A stretch of 64,000 bases of DNA from Kaistella treverensis (GTDB lineage: Bacteria > Bacteroidota > Bacteroidia > Flavobacteriales > Weeksellaceae): positions 124,001 to 188,000 of the forward strand of contig NZ_FORQ01000001.1 of NCBI RefSeq assembly GCF_900114045.1. The letters are read 5' to 3'. The notes below the pieces were generated by a model. That model was not told the DNA's origin, searched no databases, and saw nothing but the letters and a program-made list of their open reading frames with translations. Positions 15,838 through 24,055 of the stretch are shown piece by piece. Each line of letters begins with the position of its first letter. The first letter of the stretch is position 1. The position numbers and the translations under genes were made by a program.

Positions 15838-17949
15838 CTATTTCAGTTCCAGTGAAAATTCCTGATTTATATGCAAAACTCCTTCCAAAATATTTTGCGG
15901 ATGCGCCGTAAAACCTTTTAGTTTTGCTGATTTGCTTTTGGTCACAATATCGTGGATTTGTTTTTCGCTGAGTTTTTTACCAAAAACCACATACGGAATT
16001 TTAAAAGTACAACCTTTGAAATCCGAGCAACCAACCGCAGTTTTTCCTTTAATTAAATTTTTTTCGCGGCATTTTGGGCAAATTTCTTCATTCCAGCTAA
16101 TGATGTTTACTTTGCGCGGAACGGCTTCTTTTTTCTCTTTTGGCTGCGGTTCTTCGTGGTGCGAAATCACTTTTGCTTTTTCATTGATGACGTTTTTGGT
16201 TAAAGTCGTCACCATTGAAATCAATTCTTTTTTAAATTGTTGAGCTTCGTATTCACCGCGCTCAATTTTTCTGAGTTTCGATTCCCATTCACCAGTCAGT
16301 TCCGGGCTTTTTAAAAGTTCATCCTGAATCGTATCGATAAGTTCAACACCAGTTGTTGTCGCAAAAATATTTTTCTTTTTTCGCTCGATATATTTCCTTC
16401 GGAAAAGTGTTTCAATGATATTTGCCCGCGTTGACGGCCTGCCGATGCCGTTATTTTTCATCATTTCGCGCAGTTCTTCATCTTCCACCTGTTTGCCGGC
16501 GGTTTCCATGGCGCGCAGCAAAGTGGCTTCCGTAAAAGCTTTCGGCGGCGTGGTTTTTCCCTGATGAATTAAAGGTTTGTGCGGCCCGGTTTCACCTATT
16601 GTAAATTCCGGAATGGTTTGTTCCTCGTCTTTTTCCTTTTTTTCAGCGTCTCCTTTTTTGTCTTTTGCGTACACTTCGCGCCAACCCATTTCCAGAATTT
16701 GCCGGCCCGCCGTTTTAAAATTAATGGTGCCAACCTGACCTTCCACCAAAGTATTTGAAATTTTACATTCCGGATAAAAAACCGCAATAAAACGTTTCGC
16801 CACCAAGTCGTAAATTAATTTTTCTTCGCGGCTTAAATTGGATGTTGGCGGAATTTCCGTCGGAATGATGGCGTGGTGATCGGTAACTTTAGCATCATCA
16901 AAAACCGCTTTTGATTTTGGTAAAGGCTGCAATAAAAGTGGTGCCGTCAATTCGGTGTAAAAGTTCATGCTTTCCAGGATTGCCGGAATTTTCGGATATA
17001 AATTTTCCGAAAGGTAAGTAGTGTCCACACGTGGATAAGTCGTATGTTTTTTTTCGTATAAACTCTGGATGAATTTCAGCGTATTTTCGGCCGAAAAACC
17101 GTATTTTTTGTTGGCTTCAACCTGTAGTGAGGTCAAATCAAAAAGCCGCGGATTTTTTTCTTTTCCTTCTTTAATTTCAAAAGCGATGATTTCAAAAGGA
17201 TTTTTTTTGAGGTATTCGAGGCCTTTTTCGGCTTTCTCCTTCGATTTTAAGCGCTCGATCGCGGCGCTGAAAATCACCTCACGGTATTTCGTTTTCAGTT
17301 CCCAATAATCTTCGGTGTCAAAAGCATTGATTTCTTTCTGACGTTGAACAATCATCGCTAAAGTTGGGGTTTGCACGCGCCCGATAGATAGCACAGATTT
17401 ATTTCCGCCGAATTTTCTGGTGAATAATCGCGTTGCATTAATTCCTAAAAGCCAGTCGCCAATCGCGCGCGCATTTCCGGCTAAATAAAGATTTTCGTAA
17501 TCTTCAGCCGGCTTTAAAGCGGCAAAACCTTCGCGGATTGCTTCTTCCGTTAAAGAAGAAATCCAGAGTCTTTTCACCGGTTTTTTGCATTTTGCTTTGT
17601 GCAGAACCCAGCGCTGAATTACTTCACCTTCCTGGCCGGCATCTCCACAATTAATGACTTCGGAACATTCCTCAACCAGTTTTTCAATGGTTTTAAATTG
17701 TTTCAGCACTCCGGGATTATCCAGCAGTTTTATACCAAAAGGCTCCGGAATAATGGGCAGAAAAATGAGATTCCAGGATTTCAGGTGCGCGCCGTAATCG
17801 TGCGGTTCTTTCAGCGTACAAAGATGGCCGAACGTCCATGTCACCCAATAGCCATTTCCTTCGAAATAACCTTGTTTGGGCATTTCTGCACCCAAAACTC
17901 TGGCAATATCACGGGCAACACTGGGCTTTTCAGCAATACATAACTTCAT
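15838..17949 (-). CDS. topB: DNA topoisomerase III
   Basis: A type IA topoisomerase of 703 residues that passes single strands and resolves replication or recombination intermediates. The Toprim domain opens MKLCIAEKPSVARDIARVLG; further down are GDAGQEGEVIQRW (acidic Toprim residues) and, about residue 320, TTYPRVDTTYLSENLYP with the active-site tyrosine. The C-terminus carries one zinc-ribbon-like motif (CPKCREKNLI...AVGCSDFKGC). The open frame extends 14 codons further upstream, but I start at the ATG at 17949, where homology to the Toprim strand begins. The 188-nt gap upstream is AT-rich. No mobile-element genes are near, so this looks like a chromosomal copy. Confidence 0.93.
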   Translation of the reverse strand: MKLCIAEKPSVARDIARVLGAEMPKQGYFEGNGYWVTWTFGHLCTLKEPHDYGAHLKSWNLIFLPIIPEPFGIKLLDNPGVLKQFKTIEKLVEECSEVINCGDAGQEGEVIQRWVLHKAKCKKPVKRLWISSLTEEAIREGFAALKPAEDYENLYLAGNARAIGDWLLGINATRLFTRKFGGNKSVLSIGRVQTPTLAMIVQRQKEINAFDTEDYWELKTKYREVIFSAAIERLKSKEKAEKGLEYLKKNPFEIIAFEIKEGKEKNPRLFDLTSLQVEANKKYGFSAENTLKFIQSLYEKKHTTYPRVDTTYLSENLYPKIPAILESMNFYTELTAPLLLQPLPKSKAVFDDAKVTDHHAIIPTEIPPTSNLSREEKLIYDLVAKRFIAVFYPECKISNTLVEGQVGTINFKTAGRQILEMGWREVYAKDKKGDAEKKEKDEEQTIPEFTIGETGPHKPLIHQGKTTPPKAFTEATLLRAMETAGKQVEDEELREMMKNNGIGRPSTRANIIETLFRRKYIERKKKNIFATTTGVELIDTIQDELLKSPELTGEWESKLRKIERGEYEAQQFKKELISMVTTLTKNVINEKAKVISHHEEPQPKEKKEAVPRKVNIISWNEEICPKCREKNLIKGKTAVGCSDFKGCTFKIPYVVFGKKLSEKQIHDIVTKSKSAKLKGFTAHPQNILEGVLHINQEFSLELK

Positions 17950-18090
17950 ACCTCTACGTCGAATTTTTACACGAGGTGCAAATCTCCACAATTTTTACCA
18001 CAAAAAAGTTTAATTTTTTGAAATTGTTTCAGGAAAAATTCGGTGCTAAATGAGATGATTTTTCTGTTTTAGCTAAATTGAATTTAACCA

Positions 18091-18120
18091 AAAACGCTCC
18101 CGAAAACTCAGAAGCGCTAT
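18091..18120 (-). terminator. Terminator behind the M23 peptidase gene
   Basis: The minus strand reads AGCGCTTCTGA, short loop, TCGGGAGCGTT then T run; the stem uses several G-U pairs in RNA. Confidence 0.7.
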
Positions 18121-18138
18121 TGTATAAAATTGAATTTA

Positions 18139-19035
18139 TTAAATATTAATGAACAATTTCGGATTTACCGGCGTATTGTTTTTATGCACTTCATAGTGAA
18201 GGTGCGGCCCGGTGGAACGGCCTGTATTTCCGGATTTCGCAATCACGTCATTTACTTTTACAACATCGTTGGTTTTCACCAAAATCGCGGATAAATGCCC
18301 GTATAAAGTGTCCAGACCATTTCCGTGAGAAATGATGACGCAGTTTCCGTAACCGCCTTTGACTCCGGCGAAAATCACTTTTCCTGCAGCGGCGCTTCGA
18401 ACATCTGAACCGTGCGCAACTGCGATATCCAGACCTTTATGAAACTGAATTTGGTCTTTTTCAGCCGGCACATTATTTTGTACGGGTGGAGTGGTGCTTA
18501 CCACCGTTTTTTTAATGACATTTCCTAAACTGTCTTTTTCCTCAACATACTGCGGCTCAGCTTTTACGGGTTTTAATGAAGCCAACATCACCGTTTTTGG
18601 CGGGATCGGATTCGTTCTTTTTCCAAACTGCGAAGAAATATAGCCATCAGTTGGAATTCCCAGCGGAACCTGCTGCAGTTTCAGCTGCAAATCCATTAAA
18701 TACTGGCTGTACCGGTTGGTTTGTTTCGCAAGATATACTGCGTTTGAAAGGCTGTCTTTCGCCAACATTTCTATTTTCCCCTCGCTTAGGTTTTTTGAAG
18801 CCAGAAAGGAATTCAGCTCGCGCACCGTGTGGTCTACGAGTGCCAGGTCATTTTTCATGCTGTGATAATCAATGCTGTCTTTTTCGGTTTTAATGGGAAC
18901 CAAATTTACTTCGTAGGATTTATAATCCTTTTCAGCATAGAGTTTTCCGATTAACAGCGCCTGTCCAAAAATCATTAATACTAAAAATCCCAGGATTACA
19001 TTAATATTTTTTTTGCTGCTTAAAAAGTTTTTCAT
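18139..19035 (-). CDS. Membrane-anchored M23 metallopeptidase (murein endopeptidase-like)
   Basis: A 298-residue LytM-domain protein. An N-terminal transmembrane anchor (about residues 13-32, VILGFLVLMIFGQALLIGKL) is followed by a partly helical linker. The C-terminal peptidase domain has FHKGLDIAVAHGSDVRSAA (His and Asp zinc ligands), YGHLSAILVK and GPHLHYEVH (third zinc ligand and catalytic His). All expected ligands are present, so it is probably active on cell-wall peptide crosslinks, rather than a degenerate activator such as EnvC. Length and layout are common among flavobacterial M23 proteins. It has its own terminator and sits divergently from gpsA. Confidence 0.9.
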   Translation of the reverse strand: MKNFLSSKKNINVILGFLVLMIFGQALLIGKLYAEKDYKSYEVNLVPIKTEKDSIDYHSMKNDLALVDHTVRELNSFLASKNLSEGKIEMLAKDSLSNAVYLAKQTNRYSQYLMDLQLKLQQVPLGIPTDGYISSQFGKRTNPIPPKTVMLASLKPVKAEPQYVEEKDSLGNVIKKTVVSTTPPVQNNVPAEKDQIQFHKGLDIAVAHGSDVRSAAAGKVIFAGVKGGYGNCVIISHGNGLDTLYGHLSAILVKTNDVVKVNDVIAKSGNTGRSTGPHLHYEVHKNNTPVNPKLFINI

Positions 19036-19204
19036 CTTTATAAAATCGTCTTAAGGTTTTCGAAAAAAATGAGCTGCAAATTTAAGAAAAAAATAAATAA
19101 AAAATTCGGGGCAAAAAGCACCTAATTTTTTGGTTTCCATAATTCTAACAACTTTCAGTTTAATGACAAAAAACATTTATTAATGGTAATTCAGAAAGCT
19201 TTAA

Positions 19205-19212
19205 TATCTTTG
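19205..19212 (+). promoter_or_regulatory. -7 promoter element of gpsA
   Basis: TATCTTTG matches TAnnTTTG. Its position argues against a GTG at 19212 as the start, because transcription would begin about 6 nt downstream. Confidence 0.5.
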
Positions 19213-19262
19213 TGAAAGCCAGAATGGCGATAAGTGAAGCTGAAAACTTTTCCGTATCCGAT

Positions 19263-20291
19263 ATGATAAAAAAGAAAAATTCCGACAAAAAACGCCCAAA
19301 AAACCAGATTGCTGTAGGTGTTGTGGGCAGCGGCAGTTTTGCCACGGCCATCGTAAAAATGCTGGTAGAAAACTGCGAAGTGGTGCACTGGTGCGTTCGG
19401 AATGAGTTTGTAAAAGGCGCGATAGAGCTGCGCGGTCACAATCCAACTTACCTCACCTCAGTTTCATTTGATGTAAAGCATTTGAAAATTACCACAGATA
19501 TTAACGAGCTAGTTTCAGCCTGCGAAGTCGTGGTGCTTGCTACGCCATCGATCTACCTTTCCGCGGCTTTGGAAAAAATGACCTGCGATTATTCAAATAA
19601 AATTTTTGTCTCAGCGATTAAAGGGATCGTTCCTGCGGTGAACGATGTTGTTGCGCATTATCTGCGCGATGAGTTTAAAATCGGCTTCACCAATCAGGCG
19701 GTAATCGCCGGGCCGTGTCACGCGGAAGAAGTCGGGATGGAAAGATTATCGTACCTCACGATTGCCGTGGCAAAAGAAGAAGTTGCGCAAAAATTATCCG
19801 GCCTTTTTGCCTCAGATTTTATCAATGTGCATTGCAGCAAAGATATTTTGGGCAACGAGTACAGCGCGATTTTAAAGAATATTTATGCCGTCGGCGCCGG
19901 AATTTCGAGCGGTTTGGGTTACGGCGACAACTTTACAGCGGTTTTTGTTTCTAATGCAGTGCGCGAAATGGAAGTTTTCCTCGATGCGGTGTACGAAGTT
20001 CCCCGTGATGTAAATGAAAGCGCGTATCTCGGCGATTTGCTGGTTACGGCGTACTCCCTGTTTTCACGAAACCGAAATTTAGGAAATCTCATCGGAAAAG
20101 GTTACACCGTGAAATCGGCAATACAATCGATGAATATGATCGCCGAAGGTTATTACGCCGCAGATTCCGTTTACCACACCGCGAAAGAAAAAAAGCTGAA
20201 AACACCGATTATCGATACGATTTACGAGGTTTTATACAAAGAAAAAAATGCTGAAACTGAATTTAAGAAACTGACTTTGATGTTGAATTAA
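19263..20291 (+). CDS. gpsA: NAD(P)-dependent glycerol-3-phosphate dehydrogenase
   Basis: Makes sn-glycerol 3-phosphate from dihydroxyacetone phosphate for phospholipid synthesis. VGVVGSGSFATAIVKML near the N-terminus is the Rossmann GxGxxxxA motif. AIKGIVPAVNDVV and AGPCHAEEV follow, then the catalytic lysine region YSAILKNIYAVGAGISSGLGYGDN, with the family's C-terminal helices to residue 342. Frames open upstream to a GTG at 19212 and an ATG at 19224. I prefer the ATG at 19263 because the GTG lies in the -7 element and the conserved Rossmann strand begins shortly after 19263; 19224 remains possible. A terminator follows. Confidence 0.92.
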   Translation: MIKKKNSDKKRPKNQIAVGVVGSGSFATAIVKMLVENCEVVHWCVRNEFVKGAIELRGHNPTYLTSVSFDVKHLKITTDINELVSACEVVVLATPSIYLSAALEKMTCDYSNKIFVSAIKGIVPAVNDVVAHYLRDEFKIGFTNQAVIAGPCHAEEVGMERLSYLTIAVAKEEVAQKLSGLFASDFINVHCSKDILGNEYSAILKNIYAVGAGISSGLGYGDNFTAVFVSNAVREMEVFLDAVYEVPRDVNESAYLGDLLVTAYSLFSRNRNLGNLIGKGYTVKSAIQSMNMIAEGYYAADSVYHTAKEKKLKTPIIDTIYEVLYKEKNAETEFKKLTLMLN

Positions 20292-20326
20292 ATTTAAACC
20301 AAAATATTTCACCATTTCAAAAAATT

Positions 20327-20350
20327 AGCCCTTATTCGGGGCTTTTTTTG
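20327..20350 (+). terminator. Terminator of gpsA
   Basis: AGCCC, loop TTATTC, GGGGCT and a T run. Confidence 0.75.
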
Positions 20351-20557
20351 TGGAATTTTTTCAGTTTAAAAATTTCAAAATATTTCCTGCTAAAACACCA
20401 AATTTTTGCTTTTATAAATTTCATTGGTCAGAAATTCTCGCCGTTGTTTGACCGAAATTTTGTGATTTTCAGGGCTTAATTTAAGTTAAGTTTAACAAGT
20501 TCCATTAGCTTTAAAACAAAAGTTTTACCGAAATTCGTAACACAAAACTGTTTTTTT

Positions 20558-22063
20558 ATGCCTTCATATATCGCTGCACGAGTTCCGAAGTCGCACTACG
20601 ACGTTGTTTTAATAGGTGGTGGAATTATGAGCGCCACGCTCGGAACTTTACTTCACGAACTGGAACCTACTTTAAATATCGCAATCTTTGAAAGACTCGG
20701 CCGCTTTGCCCGCGAAAGCTCCGCCGCCTGGAATAACGCCGGAACCGGTCATTCCGCTTTTTGTGAATTAAATTATACACCACTTCAGGAAGATGGTTCC
20801 ATCGATATTTCAAAAGCAGAAAAAATAGCCGAACAGTTCGAAATTTCTAAACAGTTTTGGTCTTTCTTACTTTCAAAAAATTATATTCAGGATCCGAAAA
20901 CTTTCATCAACAGCTGTCCGCACATGAGTTTGGTTTTTGGTAAAGGTGATGGTGAGTTTCTGCGCCGCCGGCACGAAAAAATGACGCAATCTCATCTTTT
21001 TCAGGGAATGCAGTTTACCACCGATCATAATCAGCTTCGCGAATGGATTCCTTTAATAATGAACCACCGCAAGCAAACCGAGCATTTGGCCGCCACAAAA
21101 ATGGACATGGGAACCGACGTGAATTTCGGAACATTAACCCGGAAGATGGGTAGATTTCTTGCCGATGATTCTAATGTTGATGTTTTCCTATACCACGACG
21201 TAAAAGACATAGATCCGCGCGACGACGGAAAATGGAAAATAAAAGTTAAAAACCGCATGCATCCGAAGAAGTATGAAATTACTTCGGACTTTGTATTTAT
21301 CGGTGCTGGCGGTTATGCGCTTCCATTGCTCGACAGTTCCGACATTCCCGAAAGCGAAGGTTACGGAGGTTTCCCGGTTTCCGGTGAATGGCTGGTTTCC
21401 TTCAAACCTGAACTCATCGCACAACATCAAGCCAAGGTTTACACGCAAGCCACTGTAGATGCCCCGCCAATGAGCGTTCCGCATTTGGATTTGCGCATCA
21501 TCGATGGTCAGCAGGCGCTTTTATTCGGTCCTTTTGCGGGCTTTTCTACCAAATTTCTAAAAGAAGGAAGCTATCTGGATTTGCCGGAAAGTGTGAACTT
21601 TTCAAACATCCGTTCACTGTTTGGTGCTTGGTGGCATAATTTGCCTTTAACTCAATATTTAGTCCGACAGGTCGCGATGACGAAAGATCAGCGCATGCAA
21701 CATTTACGGGAATTTGTGAAAGACGCGCATGAAGACGACTGGCAATTGAAAATTGCCGGACAACGTGTGCAGATCATTAAAAAAGATGATGAAGACGGCG
21801 GAAAACTGGAATTCGGGACCGAAGTCGTAGTGAATAAAAGCGGCACAATTGCATCGTTACTTGGCGCTTCGCCTGGTGCTTCTACCGCGGCTTATGCGAT
21901 GTTGCAGGTGCTGGAAAAATGTTTTCCGGACAAGGTGGAAAACGAATGGAAGGAAAAACTGTGCGAAATTATTCCATCTTACGGCCAGAAATTATCCGAA
22001 AATCCTGAACTGACTGAAAAAATTCGCGCTTATACCAAGGAAAAACTGGAACTCAATTATTAG
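20558..22063 (+). CDS. mqo: Malate:quinone oxidoreductase
   Basis: A 501-residue membrane-associated FAD enzyme that oxidises malate to oxaloacetate and passes electrons to menaquinone, replacing or supplementing soluble malate dehydrogenase. YDVVLIGGGIMSATLGTLLHELEP near the N-terminus is the FAD dinucleotide motif with the Mqo-specific IMSATLG. RFARESSAAWNNAGTGHSAFCELNYTP and the C-terminal ASLLGASPGASTAAYAML are further Mqo signatures. The length is normal. The next gene starts only 3 nt after its stop, so the two are likely cotranscribed. The 266-nt gap upstream holds the gpsA terminator and a weak dyad (GGTCA...TGACC, about 20430-20455) of unknown meaning. Confidence 0.95.
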   Translation: MPSYIAARVPKSHYDVVLIGGGIMSATLGTLLHELEPTLNIAIFERLGRFARESSAAWNNAGTGHSAFCELNYTPLQEDGSIDISKAEKIAEQFEISKQFWSFLLSKNYIQDPKTFINSCPHMSLVFGKGDGEFLRRRHEKMTQSHLFQGMQFTTDHNQLREWIPLIMNHRKQTEHLAATKMDMGTDVNFGTLTRKMGRFLADDSNVDVFLYHDVKDIDPRDDGKWKIKVKNRMHPKKYEITSDFVFIGAGGYALPLLDSSDIPESEGYGGFPVSGEWLVSFKPELIAQHQAKVYTQATVDAPPMSVPHLDLRIIDGQQALLFGPFAGFSTKFLKEGSYLDLPESVNFSNIRSLFGAWWHNLPLTQYLVRQVAMTKDQRMQHLREFVKDAHEDDWQLKIAGQRVQIIKKDDEDGGKLEFGTEVVVNKSGTIASLLGASPGASTAAYAMLQVLEKCFPDKVENEWKEKLCEIIPSYGQKLSENPELTEKIRAYTKEKLELNY

Positions 22064-22066
22064 CCG

Positions 22067-22486
22067 ATGAAACTGCTTTGGAAAATGAGCGAGCCCGGCA
22101 CCATTACAAAGCCGGAAATCAACACAGAGATTCTGGAATCGCTTCAGCCATTGGTTGAAGAAGAAAAACAGGTCATCGTACATTGCTGTTTTCCGGGCAG
22201 TCCGTTTTCCGGGATGCTGGTACGCATTTGGGCGTCCACGTTTTTAATCGATAATAATTCCAGCCACAAAAGCACGCTGATTCATCACGAAAACATTTCG
22301 CTTTTCCCGTATTGGACCGAAGTTCCGTCGCATAAAGACTTTTTGTTTACGCTGGTTTTTTCCGGCTTGCCGCGCGACTGTAAAAGTTTTGACCTCAAAG
22401 AAGAAATACCGGAAGATGGCGGATTTTACGTGCCGAATATAAAAAGAAACGGCACCGATGTTTACCGTGTAAAAATATCGTCTTAA
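22067..22486 (+). CDS. Conserved-looking protein of unknown function after mqo
   Basis: A 139-residue soluble protein without signal peptide or transmembrane segment. I do not recognise the family. Visible features are a hydrophobic central strand with cysteines (QVIVHCCFPGSPFSGMLVRIWASTFLID), histidines (SSHKSTLIHHENISLFPYW) and a C-terminal GGFYVPNIKRNGTDVYRVKISS. Codon use looks like the neighbours. It starts 3 nt after mqo, which suggests coexpression and perhaps translational coupling, but a function in malate oxidation is only a guess from position. Confidence 0.7.
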   Translation: MKLLWKMSEPGTITKPEINTEILESLQPLVEEEKQVIVHCCFPGSPFSGMLVRIWASTFLIDNNSSHKSTLIHHENISLFPYWTEVPSHKDFLFTLVFSGLPRDCKSFDLKEEIPEDGGFYVPNIKRNGTDVYRVKISS

Positions 22487-22558
22487 AACGGTCTTTTTTT
22501 TAAAAATAACCCTCAGCGATTTTATCTGCTGATAGTTTATCTTTTTTAATTTAATTTA

Positions 22559-23176
22559 ATGAAAAATATCGCCCTTTTTGCCTGTTTTTTTCTGATTTTC
22601 TCCTGCGCCACTTCGGTTGCTGAAAACCCGGTTTCGGACATTAAAAACTTTCAGCAGGAATTGAATTCCGAATACAAAAACGAAAAAACAACGCCATTGC
22701 GCGGAAGTAATTTTACCAGTTTTACGGCGCATCCGTTTTTTCCGATCGATTTAAAATATCGGGTAAATGCAGATTTCAAAAAAACCGAAAATCCGGAAAC
22801 TTTCGAAATGCCAACTTCTTCCGGGAAAACTAAAAAATACCGCGAATACGGTAAAGCAACATTTAATTTAGATGGAAAAAATTACACCGTTTCGCTTTAC
22901 CAAAGTTTAGACTTGATGAAGCAGAAAGAATATGAAGATTATCTTTTTTTGCCATTTCGCGACGAAACCAACAGCAAAGAAACTTACGGCGGCGGGAAAT
23001 ATCTGGATTTAAAAATTCCAGCCAACAACAAAATCGTCATCGATTTTAATAAATCTTATCAGCCGTATTGCGCTTACAATGCTTTCGATTATAACTGCCC
23101 GATTGTTCCGCCAGAAAATTTTCTACCGGTAAGAATTGAGGCTGGCGTGATGTACGATGACGTATATCATCATTAA
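22559..23176 (+). CDS. DUF1684-family lipoprotein
   Basis: A 205-residue lipoprotein (signal LFACFFLIFSC, lipobox cysteine about residue 16). The mature part carries the DUF1684 pattern: LRGSNFTSFTAHPFFPIDLKYRV, then GKTKKYREYGKATFNLDGKNYTVSLYQSL, then LFLPFRDETNSKETYGGGKYLDLKIP and YQPYCAYNAFDYNCPIVPPENFLPVRIEAG. The last block, with NPxCAY...CPxPPxEN-like residues, is the family's hallmark. No activity has been established for the family to my knowledge. It follows the preceding unknown gene by 72 nt and precedes the SDR gene by 27 nt. Confidence 0.83.
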   Translation: MKNIALFACFFLIFSCATSVAENPVSDIKNFQQELNSEYKNEKTTPLRGSNFTSFTAHPFFPIDLKYRVNADFKKTENPETFEMPTSSGKTKKYREYGKATFNLDGKNYTVSLYQSLDLMKQKEYEDYLFLPFRDETNSKETYGGGKYLDLKIPANNKIVIDFNKSYQPYCAYNAFDYNCPIVPPENFLPVRIEAGVMYDDVYHH

Positions 23177-23203
23177 AAATCATCATTTCAAAAATATATA
23201 AAA

Positions 23204-24013
23204 ATGGAAGTTTCATTAAAAAACCAGGTCGCTTTAATCACAGGTTCCTCCAGCGGCATCGGAGCGGGAATTGCAAAATCCATGGCGGAATCCGGCGCGA
23301 ACGTGGTCATTAATTATCCGAGTGAAAGCTCACGCGAAAAAGCCGCAGTTATTTTAAATGAAATCGTTGAGAAAGGCGGCGAAGGAATGCTTTGCCAGTG
23401 CGATGTTTCGAAGGAAGATGAAGTCATCAACATGTTTAAAGAAGTCACAGATAAGTACGGGACGGTGGATATTTTGGTGAATAATGCCGGAATTCAGGTC
23501 GATGCACCTTTTACAGAATTGACGTTAGACGCGTGGGAAGCCGTAATGGGCGTTAATTTAACCGGGCAGTTTCTCTGCGCACGTGAAGCCATTAAAGAAT
23601 TTTTACGTCGCGGCATCGATCCCGAGCGCTCTGTGGCCTGCGGGAAAATTATTCATATTTCTTCGGTTCACGAGGTGATTCCGTGGGCCGGACACGCCAA
23701 TTATGCCGCCAGCAAAGGCGCCATCAGAATGTTGATGCAGACTTTAGCGCAGGAATACGGTGCGGACCGAATTCGCGTGAATTCCATTTGTCCTGGAGCA
23801 ATCCAAACGCCGATTAACAAAAGCGCTTGGGAAACGCAACAGGAAATGAATTCGCTTTTGACGCTGATTCCATATAACAGAATCGGCCAGCCGCAGGATA
23901 TTGGAAATCTCGCCGTTTTTTTAGCGAGCGATTTGGCAGATTATATCACTGGCGCAAGCATTTTTATCGATGGAGGCATGACCACTTTTGAGTCTTTTAC
24001 CACCGGCGGCTAA
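23204..24013 (+). CDS. Short-chain dehydrogenase, glucose 1-dehydrogenase-like
   Basis: A 269-residue classical SDR. ALITGSSSGIGAGIAKSMAESGA is the TGxxxGxG cofactor motif, VDILVNNAGIQ the NNAG motif, HISSVHEVIPWAGHANYAASKGAIRML supplies the Ser and YxxxK catalytic residues, and the end reads GASIFIDGGMTTFESFTTGG as in Bacillus-type glucose 1-dehydrogenases. It likely oxidises glucose or another aldose with NAD(P)+. The GH63-type glucosidase gene begins 42 nt downstream on the same strand, which fits a pathway where glucose released from a disaccharide is oxidised; this link is inferred from position and family. Confidence 0.85.
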   Translation: MEVSLKNQVALITGSSSGIGAGIAKSMAESGANVVINYPSESSREKAAVILNEIVEKGGEGMLCQCDVSKEDEVINMFKEVTDKYGTVDILVNNAGIQVDAPFTELTLDAWEAVMGVNLTGQFLCAREAIKEFLRRGIDPERSVACGKIIHISSVHEVIPWAGHANYAASKGAIRMLMQTLAQEYGADRIRVNSICPGAIQTPINKSAWETQQEMNSLLTLIPYNRIGQPQDIGNLAVFLASDLADYITGASIFIDGGMTTFESFTTGG

Positions 24014-24055
24014 ATTTAGCGCGTTGCAAAAGCCTTTAAACAAAAAACACACCCG

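Noticed and set aside
17950..17991. N-terminal extension of topoisomerase III to 17991
   Set aside because: The extra 14 residues (MWRFAPRVKIRRRG) precede the conserved Toprim start MKLCIAEKPS and are not typical of the family.
20430..20455. GGTCA...TGACC dyad upstream of mqo as an operator
   Set aside because: The inverted repeat is only 5 bp per arm with a wide spacer; too weak to call.
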